From assembly GCA_016865015.1 (NCBI GenBank), contig CP018226.1:1705001-1769000 (forward strand): a DNA stretch of 64,000 nucleotides, read 5' to 3'. The position numbers and the translations under genes are program-made. This DNA comes from Rhizobiales bacterium IMCC20636. GTDB lineage: Bacteria > Pseudomonadota > Alphaproteobacteria > Rhizobiales > GCA-2746425. Below are positions 9,556 through 18,412 of this stretch, piece after piece. The stretch's first letter is position 1; each line of letters begins with the position of its first letter. A model generated the notes under the pieces. It worked only from the letters and a program-made list of their open reading frames with translations. It had not been told where the DNA came from and did not search any database.

Positions 9556-10353
9556 TCAGCTTCCCTGAAAACTTGCTTTTCGCTTGTTTAGGAAAGCACT
9601 TACACCTTCTTCATAATCCAGACTGTCAAAGCAGGTTTCTGCTGCTATGTTCGCTGCCTGAAGCGTCAGATCAGATGGTCGTTCTGCTGCCGAGATCGCT
9701 TTTTTAGCCGCCTGCAATGTCAGTGGTGCGCCCTTGGCAATCCGGTCTGCAATAGACAATGCGCCAGCTTCCAATGTGTCCTGGGTAAAGATCTGGTTCA
9801 AAAATCCAAGTTGTTGGGCTTCTTCCGCATCGATTATTCTGGCCGTGTAAAACAGCTCCTTCGCAGCGCTGCCGCCAATTGCAGAGACAATATCCTGAAC
9901 CGCATCTACAGGATAACTGATGCCCAGCTTTGCAGCGGGTATGGCAAAGGTTGACGTGTCGGTCGCATAGCGCAAATCGCAGGCTGCAGCGATGCCGAAA
10001 CCGCCGCCCATACAGGCACCCTGGATCATGGCGATGGTCGGTTTGCTGCAGTTTCTGATGGCGGCAAAGGCTACACTGTTGGCCTTGTCATAAGCGCGGG
10101 CGGGTGCGCCTCTTGCGCGCAAATCCGAAAATTCGGAGATATCCGCACCTGATATAAAGGCGGCGTTTCCTGCACCGCGTATGAGGATGGCGCGCACCGT
10201 CGGGTCCTCGTCGGCCTGCGAGACAAGGGCAGGCAGAGCATGCCACATTTTCAATGTCATCGCATTATGGTGGCGGAGGTTGGATATTGTGATGGTTGCC
10301 AAAGGTCTGGCAATGCTGAGGTCTATGGAACTGTCTGTTGCTTCGTTCGTCAT
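9556..10353 (-). CDS. Enoyl-CoA hydratase/isomerase-family (crotonase-fold) protein
   Basis: Crotonase-superfamily protein of 265 residues, acting on a CoA thioester. The oxyanion-hole segments are visible: NAAFISGADISEF for the first and GACMGGGFGIAAACDLR for the second. Of the two catalytic glutamates of true hydratases, the one in the QPE-x-x-LG segment is replaced (here IPAAKLG has alanine), while the second is retained in AAKELFYTARII. That points to an isomerase, lyase or other crotonase reaction instead of classical hydration. It stands alone, convergent with the alpha/beta hydrolase. Confidence 0.85.
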   Translation of the reverse strand: MTNEATDSSIDLSIARPLATITISNLRHHNAMTLKMWHALPALVSQADEDPTVRAILIRGAGNAAFISGADISEFSDLRARGAPARAYDKANSVAFAAIRNCSKPTIAMIQGACMGGGFGIAAACDLRYATDTSTFAIPAAKLGISYPVDAVQDIVSAIGGSAAKELFYTARIIDAEEAQQLGFLNQIFTQDTLEAGALSIADRIAKGAPLTLQAAKKAISAAERPSDLTLQAANIAAETCFDSLDYEEGVSAFLNKRKASFQGS

Positions 10354-10570
10354 GTCATCATGCTTTTGCGTCGTTAATAGATCATCGACATCTATTCATC
10401 ATTTGCCGTGAACACGCCATGACAATTCCAATCATTTTGGACTGTCGCCCATCTGAAAGTGGCACTCATTTTCGGCCCACCTTGTTATTCTTGTTTCGGT
10501 AACCCACTTTCGTTAAAACAAAACTGCCCTGAATGGGTGTGACGATTGTTCCACAGGTTTGGAAAACGCA

Positions 10571-11383
10571 ATGGCTGAAGCAAAAACGAAGCTACCCAGT
10601 GTCGATCCCGTTTGGGCTACTTTGCGCAGGGAAGCTGAGGTCGTGGTCGCCCATGAGCCTGATATGGCACCGTTTATTTACAAAACGGTCCTCAATCATT
10701 CCACCCTGGAAGAGGCTATCATCTGGCGCATTGCAGACCGTCTGGACAATCCGGTGGTCCCGGATGATCTGATACGCAAAGCGTTTTTCCAGGCCCTGGA
10801 CGCAGAGCCCAATCTGGCAGAAATCATCCGGGTTGATCTGGGTGCGGTTTATGACCGCGATCCGGCTTGCGAGCGGTTTATTGAGCCTGTGCTGTATTTC
10901 AAGGGCTTTCATGCCATTCAAACCCATCGACTGGCCCACTGGCTGTTGCGACAGGGCAGACGCGATTTTGCGCTCTATCTGCAAAGCCGGTCTTCAGTTG
11001 TGTTCCAGACGGATATCAATCCGGCTGTCAAAATGGGCCGGGGGATTTTTCTGGACCATGCCACCGGTCTGGTCGTTGGCGAAACGGCCACGATTGGTGA
11101 TGACGTCTCGATCCTTCAGGATGTGACCCTCGGCGGAACCGGAAAGAAGGGCGGCGATCGCCATCCGAAAATTGAAAATGGCGTGCTGATTGGCGCGGGA
11201 GCCAAAATCCTGGGTAACTTCACGATTGGTCATTGCTCACGCATTGCAGCCGGTTCCGTGGTGTTGAACGAAGTGCCGCCAAACACGACGGTGGCGGGTG
11301 TGCCTGCAAAAGTCGTGGGTGCTGCCGGGTGCTCGGAACCGTCCAGATCAATGGATCAGATCCTCGCCGAACGCCAGGTTTGA
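10571..11383 (+). CDS. cysE: Serine O-acetyltransferase
   Basis: Transfers acetyl from acetyl-CoA to L-serine, the first step of cysteine synthesis, in the cytoplasm. The 270-residue protein has the N-terminal helical SATase domain (about 15-150) and a C-terminal left-handed beta-helix with hexapeptide repeats (DINPAVKMGRGIFLDHATGLVVGE and following). The catalytic histidine is in LDHATG and the second in the GGDRHPKIENGVLIGAGA segment. ATG at 10571 follows GGAAAAC; an in-frame TTG lies 12 bases upstream. Full family length. Confidence 0.95.
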   Translation: MAEAKTKLPSVDPVWATLRREAEVVVAHEPDMAPFIYKTVLNHSTLEEAIIWRIADRLDNPVVPDDLIRKAFFQALDAEPNLAEIIRVDLGAVYDRDPACERFIEPVLYFKGFHAIQTHRLAHWLLRQGRRDFALYLQSRSSVVFQTDINPAVKMGRGIFLDHATGLVVGETATIGDDVSILQDVTLGGTGKKGGDRHPKIENGVLIGAGAKILGNFTIGHCSRIAAGSVVLNEVPPNTTVAGVPAKVVGAAGCSEPSRSMDQILAERQV

Positions 11384-11523
11384 GACTTGGCAGTCGTGTG
11401 TTGAAAAGCTCTGTAAAGACCTGACAGGGCTTGCGCACCCCTTTCCTTTGTCTGATCAATGTGGCATCAACTGCGCAAATCAATCACCCTGAATTTTACT
11501 GATATAACAGAGGAAACCGCGTC

Positions 11524-11733
11524 ATGAACGCCACTGAAATTCAAAAGCTTGACGCTTATTTCAAATCAAAATTTGCCAATCCGAACCTTCAGGTTCGTGC
11601 ACGTCCACGCAAGACAGATTCGGCTGAATTGTACATTGCCGACGAGTTTCTCGGTGTTGTGTATCTGGACGATGAGGATGGCGACCGGTCCTATAATTTC
11701 TCCATGGCAATTCTGGACATTGATCTGGAATAG
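11524..11733 (+). CDS. DUF3126 family protein
   Basis: Small acidic protein of 69 residues that matches the alphaproteobacterial DUF3126 family: it opens with an ATEIQKLDAYFK-like segment and continues with a compact beta-rich body (LYIADEFLGVVYLDDEDG). Function unknown. GAGGAAAC lies just upstream of the ATG. It follows cysE by 140 bp in the same direction, a neighbourhood that may be conserved in this group. Confidence 0.85.
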   Translation: MNATEIQKLDAYFKSKFANPNLQVRARPRKTDSAELYIADEFLGVVYLDDEDGDRSYNFSMAILDIDLE

Positions 11734-11797
11734 GCTGGTCTTCGGGAATTCAGCCGCAATTCCATACCCTGTCCTGTCAGTGTGAAAGGTGATTATT

Positions 11798-12256
11798 GTG
11801 TCCTCCATGCAATTTCACAATCGAAATACAGTCGCTGATCTGGAAGAGGGCGCGGAATTTGCGCCCAAATTCGGCGCTGATGGTCTGATTACATGCATCG
11901 TTACGGACCATGCCAGCGGACGCGTGGTCATGGTTGCGCATATGAATCAGGACGCGCTCGCCCGGACGCTGGAAACAAGACTTGCAACCTATTGGAGCCG
12001 TTCCCGACAGAAGCTGTGGGTCAAGGGCGAGACCAGTGGCCACACGCAGCATGTGGAGCGTATGCAGGTGGATTGTGATCAGGATGTATTGCTGATTGAT
12101 GTGACCACCGCCGGCAGTGGCGCGAATTGCCACACTGGCCGCACATCGTGCTTTTACCGAGATGTTGTTCTGGATGGTGATGGTGGGAGACCGGGCCTGA
12201 CCACGACGGACCAGACCCGGCATTTTGATCCATCTGTCGTTTATAAATCCGATTAA
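11798..12256 (+). CDS. hisI: Phosphoribosyl-AMP cyclohydrolase
   Basis: Opens the adenine ring of PR-AMP, the third step of histidine synthesis; cytoplasmic zinc/magnesium enzyme of about 152 residues. Typical motifs are [32 protein letters not shown], the acidic [10 protein letters not shown] and the zinc cysteines in [16 protein letters not shown] at 11798 is preferred because AAGG lies 9 bases before it; GTG at 11789 or ATG at 11807 are alternatives. It is not beside other his genes here, and there is no fused HisE domain. Confidence 0.93.
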   Translation: MSSMQFHNRNTVADLEEGAEFAPKFGADGLITCIVTDHASGRVVMVAHMNQDALARTLETRLATYWSRSRQKLWVKGETSGHTQHVERMQVDCDQDVLLIDVTTAGSGANCHTGRTSCFYRDVVLDGDGGRPGLTTTDQTRHFDPSVVYKSD

Positions 12257-12309
12257 ATTCCAACCACCGGCCGTTTTCTAAGGACCGGCCGATGGCTGTT
12301 GTTCAATGC

Positions 12310-13197
12310 TCAGCTTAGATGCGTGTTGAAAAATTCAATCGTTCGACTCCATGCAAGCTCTGCCATTGCTTTGTCATAACGCGGTGTCGTGTCGTTGTGG
12401 AAGCCATGATTGACGCCTTCATATATGTGAGCCGTGTAGGTCTTGCCATGTTCCTTCAGGGCCGCTTCATAGGCAGGCCAGCCTTCATTGATCCGCGTGT
12501 CCAATTCGGCATATTGCAACAGCAAGGGCGCCTGTATTTTCGGCACATCATCTGCTGACGCCTGGCGGCCATAGAATGGCACCGACGCATTCAGTTCCGG
12601 ATAGGCAACCGCGAGCGCATTGCACACGCCGCCACCATAACAGAAGCCAACAGCACCAACCTTACCGGTGCTGTCATCATGTGCGGCCAGAAACTCGTAA
12701 GCTGCAAAGAAGTCATTCATCAGCTTTTCGCCATCAACGGTACGCTGCAATTCACGGCCTTCATCATCATTGCCCGGATAGCCACCGACGGACGTCAATC
12801 CATCGGGTGCCAGAGCCATGAACCCGGCTTTTGCGGCTCGGCGCGCCACATCTTCAATATAAGGGTTCAGCCCTCTGTTCTCGTGAACCACCAGAACGGC
12901 TGGCAATGGGCCTGTCGCATTGGCAGGCTTGACCAAATATCCACGCACACTGCCATGGCCGTTGGGGGAGGGGTATTCAATATATTCTGCTGTGATATCG
13001 CTGTCGTCCGGCGCGACCTGTTGCGCAAGCGCATATTGTGGGCTGAGCAAAGTCAGCAGGGCTGCAGCGGTGATGCCGCCGACGGCGAATTTACCTGCAC
13101 GATCCAGAAACTCACGTTTGGTGATCTTTCCGTGCGCATAATAATCATACAGATCAAGAAGTTCCTGATCGAAGTCTTTTGCGGTCATGCGAACCAT
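12310..13197 (-). CDS. Dienelactone hydrolase family protein with N-terminal export-like segment
   Basis: Alpha/beta hydrolase of the DLH family, 295 residues. The nucleophile elbow GFCYGGG carries cysteine, as in carboxymethylenebutenolidase, and the catalytic histidine is in [10 protein letters not shown]. Unlike cytoplasmic DLH it has about 60 extra N-terminal residues: a charged stretch ([15 protein letters not shown]) followed by a hydrophobic helix ending ALAQ, which resembles a signal or anchor without a true twin-arginine. A periplasmic location is therefore likely. A strong AGGAGG lies 5 bases before the start. Substrate unknown. Confidence 0.85.
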   Translation of the reverse strand: MVRMTAKDFDQELLDLYDYYAHGKITKREFLDRAGKFAVGGITAAALLTLLSPQYALAQQVAPDDSDITAEYIEYPSPNGHGSVRGYLVKPANATGPLPAVLVVHENRGLNPYIEDVARRAAKAGFMALAPDGLTSVGGYPGNDDEGRELQRTVDGEKLMNDFFAAYEFLAAHDDSTGKVGAVGFCYGGGVCNALAVAYPELNASVPFYGRQASADDVPKIQAPLLLQYAELDTRINEGWPAYEAALKEHGKTYTAHIYEGVNHGFHNDTTPRYDKAMAELAWSRTIEFFNTHLS

Positions 13198-13355
13198 GAT
13201 GGCCTCCTGAGGTGATGTTGCACCATGAGGTTAGAGCGCCAATTCAAAAGATCAATTCACATTTAGGTCAGGAAGGGGGCTGAAGCCATGAAACATAAGG
13301 ACTCGCACCGCGTCACACTTTCCGGTAAAGAACAGATGTTCGCATTATGCGAATA

Positions 13356-13521
13356 GTTCTCAGGGCGGGGTGCAATTCCCCACCGGCGGTGATGTGCAGA
13401 TTGAATTTCAATCAACACCAGCCCGCGAGCGGCTTTTGACAAGGCGTCAGCCAAACCAAAAGTGTCAGCAGATCCGGTGTGATTCCGGAGCCGACGGTTA
13501 AAGTCCGGATGGAAGAGAACG
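13356..13521 (+). promoter_or_regulatory. FMN riboswitch (RFN element)
   Basis: All conserved RFN blocks are present in order: AGGGCGGGG at 13362, ACCGGCGGT at 13382, AGCCCGCGAGC at 13420, GATCCGGTGTGATTCCGGAG at 13471, CCGACGGTTAAAGTCCGGAT from 13491, and closing GAAGAGAACG at 13512-13521. It binds FMN and should turn down the downstream riboflavin transporter when flavin is plentiful. The 95 bases between the aptamer and the start codon contain a hairpin that overlaps the ribosome-binding site. Confidence 0.96.
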
Positions 13522-13582
13522 GAGATTGAAGGATCAATGCGTCCGTTTTGGCCGCATTGTGTCTGGTTGAATCTCTTGCGCG

Positions 13583-13606
13583 CCCTGATTTCGTGTTGAA
13601 ACAGGG
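13583..13606 (+). promoter_or_regulatory. Putative SD-sequestering hairpin of the FMN riboswitch
   Basis: CCCTG-A-TTTC pairs with GAAA-CAGGG across a 5-base loop (one bulge). The 3' arm contains the first bases of the likely ribosome-binding site GGGAAAG (13604-13610) of ribN. This arrangement suggests translational control, since no U-tract follows. Confidence 0.45.
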
Positions 13607-13615
13607 AAAGACGTT

Positions 13616-14509
13616 ATGACTCAATTGCTCACAAAGAACGGCGCTTCACCGGCCCTTATTGGCGCTGCCTATATGGTTTTCGCCGGTATTCTGTTTGCGC
13701 TTGTCAACATTTCGGTCCAGGGCGCAGCGATGCATTACGGCTTGCCATCGTCATCTGTTGCATTCTGGCAATATGCCATTGCGTTGATCCTTGGTGGATC
13801 ATGGTTGCTGCGGTTGGGTTGGACAGGTTTTGCGACCCGGAATCTGGCAATCCACATCTTCCGTGTACTGGCAGCGGCAGCGGGCGTTCAACTATGGGTT
13901 CTGGGCCTTAAATATGTTCCGATCTGGCAGGCTATTGCTCTGATCATGACGTCTCCGTTTTTTGTCACAATTGGCGCATCGCTGTTTCTGCGCGAAAGCG
14001 TCAGTGCACAGCGCTGGCTGGCAACACTGGTCGGATTTGCCGGTGGGATGATCATTCTTGCGCCATGGTCAGACAGTTTCACTGTCGCGGCACTGTTTCC
14101 GCTTGCCGCTGCTGCACTTTGGGCATTGGTTTCGCTTTTGACGAAGCGTCTGACGAGAACAGAAGCACCTGACACAGTGACGGCTTATCTGTTGGTGTTG
14201 TTGACGCCGATTAATGCGGTGTATGCTGGTTTCGAAGGGTTTGTGGTGCCAACAGGTCCTGCACTCTGGTTGATCTTGATCGCCGGTGGATTGACTGCAG
14301 TGGCGCAATTAGCACTGACACGTGCCTATGCTGTGTCGGATGCCTCCTATGTGCAGCCCTTCGACCATTTGAAATTGCCGCTGAACGTGTTGTTTGGCTG
14401 GTTGGCTTTCCAATATGTTCCGACCGGAAATTTGTGGATAGGAGCGGCGCTTATCATCGGTGCCAGCATGTTCATTCTGCGGCAGGAAACCAGAGAGTAT
14501 ACATCCTGA
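13616..14509 (+). CDS. ribN: Riboflavin transporter of the DMT/EamA superfamily
   Basis: Inner-membrane protein of 297 residues with about ten hydrophobic helices in two EamA repeats (about 15-145 and 155-290). The family alone does not fix the substrate, but an FMN riboswitch immediately upstream on the same strand identifies it as the RibN-type riboflavin importer known from rhizobia and vibrios. GGGAAAG precedes the ATG. No other riboflavin gene is adjacent, so the switch controls uptake separately from synthesis. Confidence 0.9.
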   Translation: MTQLLTKNGASPALIGAAYMVFAGILFALVNISVQGAAMHYGLPSSSVAFWQYAIALILGGSWLLRLGWTGFATRNLAIHIFRVLAAAAGVQLWVLGLKYVPIWQAIALIMTSPFFVTIGASLFLRESVSAQRWLATLVGFAGGMIILAPWSDSFTVAALFPLAAAALWALVSLLTKRLTRTEAPDTVTAYLLVLLTPINAVYAGFEGFVVPTGPALWLILIAGGLTAVAQLALTRAYAVSDASYVQPFDHLKLPLNVLFGWLAFQYVPTGNLWIGAALIIGASMFILRQETREYTS

Positions 14510-14631
14510 AGTCCTGCGCAGCCAAATGAAACAACTGTTGGCTGAAATGCAGGAGATACATTTATATATGCTGGAATGTGTCATTAGAAACAGTGTGTTT
14601 GGAAACAGCGCACTGCCTCCAAACCCTGCGG

Positions 14632-14665
14632 CTGCGCCCAAAATCTAAAGTCGGTTTGGGCGCAG
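14632..14665. terminator. Hairpin between convergent ribN and CBS gene
   Basis: CTGCGCCCAAA (14632-14642) is perfectly repeated in inverted form at 14655-14665 with a 12-base loop. It lies between the two convergent stops, so it may act as a bidirectional terminator, though no long U-tract follows on either strand. Confidence 0.35.
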
Positions 14666-14675
14666 GCAATCAGCA

Positions 14676-15107
14676 TCAGCTGGCATAAAGATAATTTTTT
14701 AAATCTTCCGCTTCGCGTTCTGCGTCGGCAATACGCCGTTTAACGAGATCGCCGATCGAGATCATGCCAACCAGCTTGTCGTCTTCCAGAACCGGAATAT
14801 GGCGGAAGCGACCTTCACTCATGCGGGCCATCGCGGTCTGGATGTTATCCTCCGGCGAACACGTTGTGACATTGGATGTCATGCAATCCGAGGCATCTGC
14901 CTGCAAGGCATCAGGACCATGTTCAGCAATCCTGCGAACAATATCGCGTTCAGACAGGATGCCGGCCAGTTTGCCTTTTCCGTCTACAATCACGATGGCA
15001 CCAATGCGGTGTTTACGCAGTGTGGAGCAAACCTCCAAAAGTGTCTGGGGCAGGCTGATCGTGAATACGTCGTGGCCCTTCGAGCTCAATATAGAAGAAA
15101 TTGTCAT
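14676..15107 (-). CDS. CBS-domain pair protein
   Basis: Stand-alone Bateman module of 143 residues: two CBS domains at about 5-62 and 75-130, with motifs GAIVIVDGKGKLAGILSERDIVR and IPVLEDDKLVGMISIGDLVKR. Such modules bind adenosine nucleotides and act as energy or redox sensors, but no partner enzyme is adjacent. The start at 15107 has a strong GGGAGGAC 4 bases upstream; the in-frame start at 15155 would add a non-conserved basic tail. Confidence 0.88.
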   Translation of the reverse strand: MTISSILSSKGHDVFTISLPQTLLEVCSTLRKHRIGAIVIVDGKGKLAGILSERDIVRRIAEHGPDALQADASDCMTSNVTTCSPEDNIQTAMARMSEGRFRHIPVLEDDKLVGMISIGDLVKRRIADAEREAEDLKNYLYAS

Positions 15108-15219
15108 GTCGTCCTCCCGTCTCTCTTTGTGTCGCCAGAGGCGATGTGGAGACAAATTGTGCGACGAAATGTCAAAATGAGCAAGTCACGCAACTTTTCC
15201 GAGTGTTGCGTGAGGGAAT

Positions 15220-15954
15220 TCAAGCTTTTCTTGAAACAGGGTCAAGCAGCGGAAACAGCAGAAGACCGGCCAGAAAACCGCCCAGGTGCGCTTCCCATGC
15301 GATTCGGGCACCTTCCTCGGCGAGACCGGCACCGGACAGTCCGAACAGGAGGTTCATGGCAAACCAGATGACAATAAAGCTCATCGCGGACCGGTTGCGG
15401 AGCACGGCAGACAATGGCTCGGCAGGTTGCAGAAAATTGCTTGGGCTCCGACGCAGAGGCGAACGTGCGAGCGGGCCGCCAGCACTGAAAGCAAATCGCC
15501 CGACCGCAGCCATATGTCCGGAAATTGCCGCAGATGCACCCACGGTCGGTACCATGGAATCCGGATTCGCCAGAAAATGAGCACCGGCTCCGGCAATCGC
15601 ACATAGTGCCGAGAACAGCAAAAACCGCCCCGTGCCAAAGCGCCATGCCAAAGCGCTGCCGAAGGCCAGCATCCAGATGGAATTTGTCAGCACATGGAGC
15701 CAGCTGCCATGAAGCAGAGCGTAACTCAGGGGGCTGATCCATTCTGAATAGGGTGAGCCAGGCAAATCGAAAAGGGTGCCGTAGCGCGCTGGAATGAAGG
15801 AAAAGCGGACAAGAACCTCGACGTAGTTCTGTTCCGATACAAGACCGATACCAGCGTGAATGCCAATCAACAGTGCCGTCAGGCCAATGATGACATTGGG
15901 CGCATTGATGGCGCGGTTGTTATCTTCGGGGGGCATGTGATTCTGATGTTTCAT
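15220..15954 (-). CDS. Rhomboid-family intramembrane serine protease
   Basis: Polytopic membrane protease of 244 residues with about six helices. The catalytic serine is in VGASAAISGHMAA (GxSG motif) and the histidine is in AWEAHLGGFLAGLLL, as in GlpG-type rhomboids. The first loop contains the usual HGSWLHVLTNSIWMLAFG. A polar insertion of about 35 residues (GGPLARSPLRR and following) sits after the catalytic-serine helix. Substrates unknown. Confidence 0.88.
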   Translation of the reverse strand: MKHQNHMPPEDNNRAINAPNVIIGLTALLIGIHAGIGLVSEQNYVEVLVRFSFIPARYGTLFDLPGSPYSEWISPLSYALLHGSWLHVLTNSIWMLAFGSALAWRFGTGRFLLFSALCAIAGAGAHFLANPDSMVPTVGASAAISGHMAAVGRFAFSAGGPLARSPLRRSPSNFLQPAEPLSAVLRNRSAMSFIVIWFAMNLLFGLSGAGLAEEGARIAWEAHLGGFLAGLLLFPLLDPVSRKA

Positions 15955-16151
15955 ACGAGATACTTAACGCCTGCTATGAGGAATACAACGTCCGCCCGTC
16001 TGTAAATTGGCAAGGGGTAAGTTTGTGCGCCAAACGGTAATCCACAGTTCGCTGTGCCGTTAACCATAATGCTTATCTGCGCCCACAGAACTGTCTGAAA
16101 TCTGTTAAGACATTGTTAGTCATGGCACACTTTCAGGATTGAGCGTATTTT

Positions 16152-17006
16152 ATGAACCACCCGACAATTCGCGCCTTGTTTAACTACTGGGATCGCCAGC
16201 GTGGCGCTTTATCTGCACCTGCACGTGCTGACATTCATCCAGGCGATATTCGTGGCATTCTTCCGGAAGTCTTCCTGCTTGAACGCAATACCAATGGCCG
16301 GTTCTACTATCGATTGGCAGGTACAATGCTGTGCCAGAATGCGCGCCGGGAGTTGAAAGGCCAACGTCCTCTGGCCCATTTTGCCGATCTGGATCGACGC
16401 AAGATGCAGATTGCACTGACACAAGTGTCGGAAAAAGGCGCAATTTTCAAAGCGGAGATTCTTGGAACCAGTGCGCAGGGGCGTACTGTCGAACAGCAGT
16501 GGATCGTGTTGCCGCTGAAAAAGACCGTCGGCAGTTGCGCTCGGCTTATCGGTGCCTGTGTCACGCCTGACAATCCGGAGTGGCTGGGACGTGACCCGAT
16601 TGTGCGGCACAGCATCCTGGCTGCCAGAATCATCAGCACCGGAAACAAAGCCGCGATGAGGGAACTTGCGGGCAAGGGAGGGGCCACGCACCATGTCAGT
16701 TTGCGTCCATCCACCGCGGTGCCATTGCATGATCTTGGCTTGGCAACAGGGCATGGGGATTCTCAGGGTCGCGGCATGCCCCAAGGCGCTGGTGTTCCTC
16801 AGGGCATTGCCGATTTGCACGGAAGAATTGAACGGCAATTCGGGCGCAGAAAAGTGCAACGGGAACCTGCAAATCCAACACGGTATTCCGATCAGCTTGA
16901 GCGGGCTGATGATGTGAGAGTTCCCAATTTCAACGTTGTCCCGTTGACACTATCGGAAAAGCGCATTCAACACCTTACAGTATTTGAAGGCGGAAGAGAC
17001 CGTTAA
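16152..17006 (+). CDS. PAS-domain protein (PAS_5 / PF07310 type)
   Basis: Cytoplasmic protein of 284 residues. The first 150 residues match the alphaproteobacterial PAS_5 family: it opens with the typical IRALFNYWDRQRG, then PGDIRGILPEVFLLER and FYYRLAGTMLC. The remaining 130 residues are polar and look disordered, with a Gly/Gln-rich patch (GMPQGAGVPQG). No output domain is present, so it is probably a single-domain sensor or adaptor. A stretch rich in A and T lies downstream, before the next gene. Confidence 0.82.
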   Translation: MNHPTIRALFNYWDRQRGALSAPARADIHPGDIRGILPEVFLLERNTNGRFYYRLAGTMLCQNARRELKGQRPLAHFADLDRRKMQIALTQVSEKGAIFKAEILGTSAQGRTVEQQWIVLPLKKTVGSCARLIGACVTPDNPEWLGRDPIVRHSILAARIISTGNKAAMRELAGKGGATHHVSLRPSTAVPLHDLGLATGHGDSQGRGMPQGAGVPQGIADLHGRIERQFGRRKVQREPANPTRYSDQLERADDVRVPNFNVVPLTLSEKRIQHLTVFEGGRDR

Positions 17007-17148
17007 ACTCCGAAGCTCATGGTTATTGAGTTGTTACAAATTTAGTTAAAATTCTAAACAAATTCGATTTAAAAGTACATCTGATTTTTGGCGTGATGTA
17101 AAATCATGGCAGGTATTCTGACCTCAATTGAAATATGGGTCTGAGTAC

Positions 17149-17769
17149 ATGAAATACTTGAAGCGTTCTCTTTTGTTTGGTTTTATTGTTGCTTTTTCAG
17201 CGGTTGAGCATTCCGATGCCAGAGATGTCAATACTGCCTTCATGGCGGTGACCGGCAAGACGCGACCTCCGATCGGTCATGTCAAATTCTGCCGGGTCAA
17301 TCCCCAACAGTGTCGGTCACAGGTCAGTCAGGATCGTGCAATGGCGCTGACCCAGGCCCGCTGGGATGAACTCATTCAGATCAATTATCAGGTCAACCAG
17401 GCGGTTCTGCCTGTTTCGGATATGGATCTGTATGCACAGCCGGAAGTTTGGGCGTTCCCTGACAGATATGGCGATTGCGAAGATTATGTGCTTCTCAAGC
17501 GCTATCAATTGATGCAGGCCGGGTGGCCTGCCGGGAGCCTGTTGATTACCGTGGTTCGCGATATTGACGGTGGCGGCCACGCCGTATTGACAGTCAGGAC
17601 AGACCGGGGGGATTTCATCCTCGATAATCAGGAAGCGCTGATCAAACATTGGACCGAGACGCCTTACAACTATCTCAAACGCCAATCCAGCAAACATGCA
17701 GGCAAATGGGTTTCCGTGGCGGACCAGCGTGATGTTCATGCGCTGGCAGTGACAGGCAGCACCGATTAG
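17149..17769 (+). CDS. Transglutaminase-like cysteine peptidase (BTLCP family)
   Basis: Secreted protein of 206 residues belonging to the bacterial transglutaminase-like cysteine peptidases (PF06035). A signal peptide (about 1-22) is followed by the papain-like triad: cysteine in YGDCEDYVLLKR, histidine in GGGHAVLTV, aspartate in DFILDNQ. LapG, the best-studied relative, cleaves a periplasmic adhesin domain under c-di-GMP control, but no LapD or adhesin gene is next to it here. ATG at 17149 is chosen because it begins the signal peptide; an in-frame TTG lies 21 bases upstream. Confidence 0.88.
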   Translation: MKYLKRSLLFGFIVAFSAVEHSDARDVNTAFMAVTGKTRPPIGHVKFCRVNPQQCRSQVSQDRAMALTQARWDELIQINYQVNQAVLPVSDMDLYAQPEVWAFPDRYGDCEDYVLLKRYQLMQAGWPAGSLLITVVRDIDGGGHAVLTVRTDRGDFILDNQEALIKHWTETPYNYLKRQSSKHAGKWVSVADQRDVHALAVTGSTD

Positions 17770-17780
17770 CAGTGATACTG

Positions 17781-18308
17781 CTAAAGCTGTTTCAAACCTG
17801 TCAGATAGCGTTTGGCATTTTTCTGATAGTTCAGCGCTGACTGCGTCAGCTTTTCTGCGTCTTCCAGGGATAGAGTTCGGATCACCTTGCCCGGCATTCC
17901 GACAACCAATGAATTGTCGGGAATATGTTTGCCTTCGGAAACAAGTGCACCTGCACCAATGAGACAGTTTTTGCCAATGCGGGCACCATTCAACACAATC
18001 GCTCCCATGCCGATGAGGGAATTGTCGTCGATCGAGCAGCCGTGAATAATGGCGCGGTGGCCGATCGTGCAGTTTTTTCCGATTGTTGCCGGAAAACCTG
18101 GATCAGTGTGCACCATGGTGTGCTCCTGAATATTGGTTCCGTCCCCAATGCTGATGCGCTCGTTGTCTCCGCGCAATACGGCACCGAACCAGATGCCAAC
18201 CTTGTCGCCCAGAACAACATCACCGATGATATGGGCATCCGGCGCAATCCAGATATCATTTGAATCCGGGTGCTTTGGTATCTTACCATCGAGATCATAG
18301 ACCGGCAT
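17781..18308 (-). CDS. Gamma-class carbonic anhydrase-like protein
   Basis: Left-handed beta-helix protein of 175 residues in the gamma-carbonic anhydrase/PaaY/YrdA family. The metal histidines are in EHTMVHTD and IGHRAIIHGC, and repeats such as NSLIGMGAIVLNGARIG form the helix. It may hydrate CO2 or serve another function, since many homologues are inactive. AAGGAGA stands 6 bases before the ATG at 18308; an in-frame start at 18353 is less likely. Its stop is 12 bp from that of the convergent BTLCP gene. Confidence 0.9.
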   Translation of the reverse strand: MPVYDLDGKIPKHPDSNDIWIAPDAHIIGDVVLGDKVGIWFGAVLRGDNERISIGDGTNIQEHTMVHTDPGFPATIGKNCTIGHRAIIHGCSIDDNSLIGMGAIVLNGARIGKNCLIGAGALVSEGKHIPDNSLVVGMPGKVIRTLSLEDAEKLTQSALNYQKNAKRYLTGLKQL

Positions 18309-18412
18309 TGATTTCTCCTTGTTGAAAAACGCTTGTGAAGCAGGCAAATTCACTGTGCAATTTTGCTATATGTGTCAGGCCAAACCCCGGCAATCAGTCC
18401 GGAAGTTTACTG

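Noticed and set aside
12918-13141. Possible twin-arginine (Tat) export of the dienelactone hydrolase-like protein
   Set aside because: The region before the hydrophobic helix reads KREFLDR with single arginines, so a Tat signal is not supported; a Sec signal or membrane anchor remains possible.
14526-14648. 40-residue frame between ribN and the CBS gene
   Set aside because: No ribosome-binding site, no motif, and its end forms part of a hairpin.
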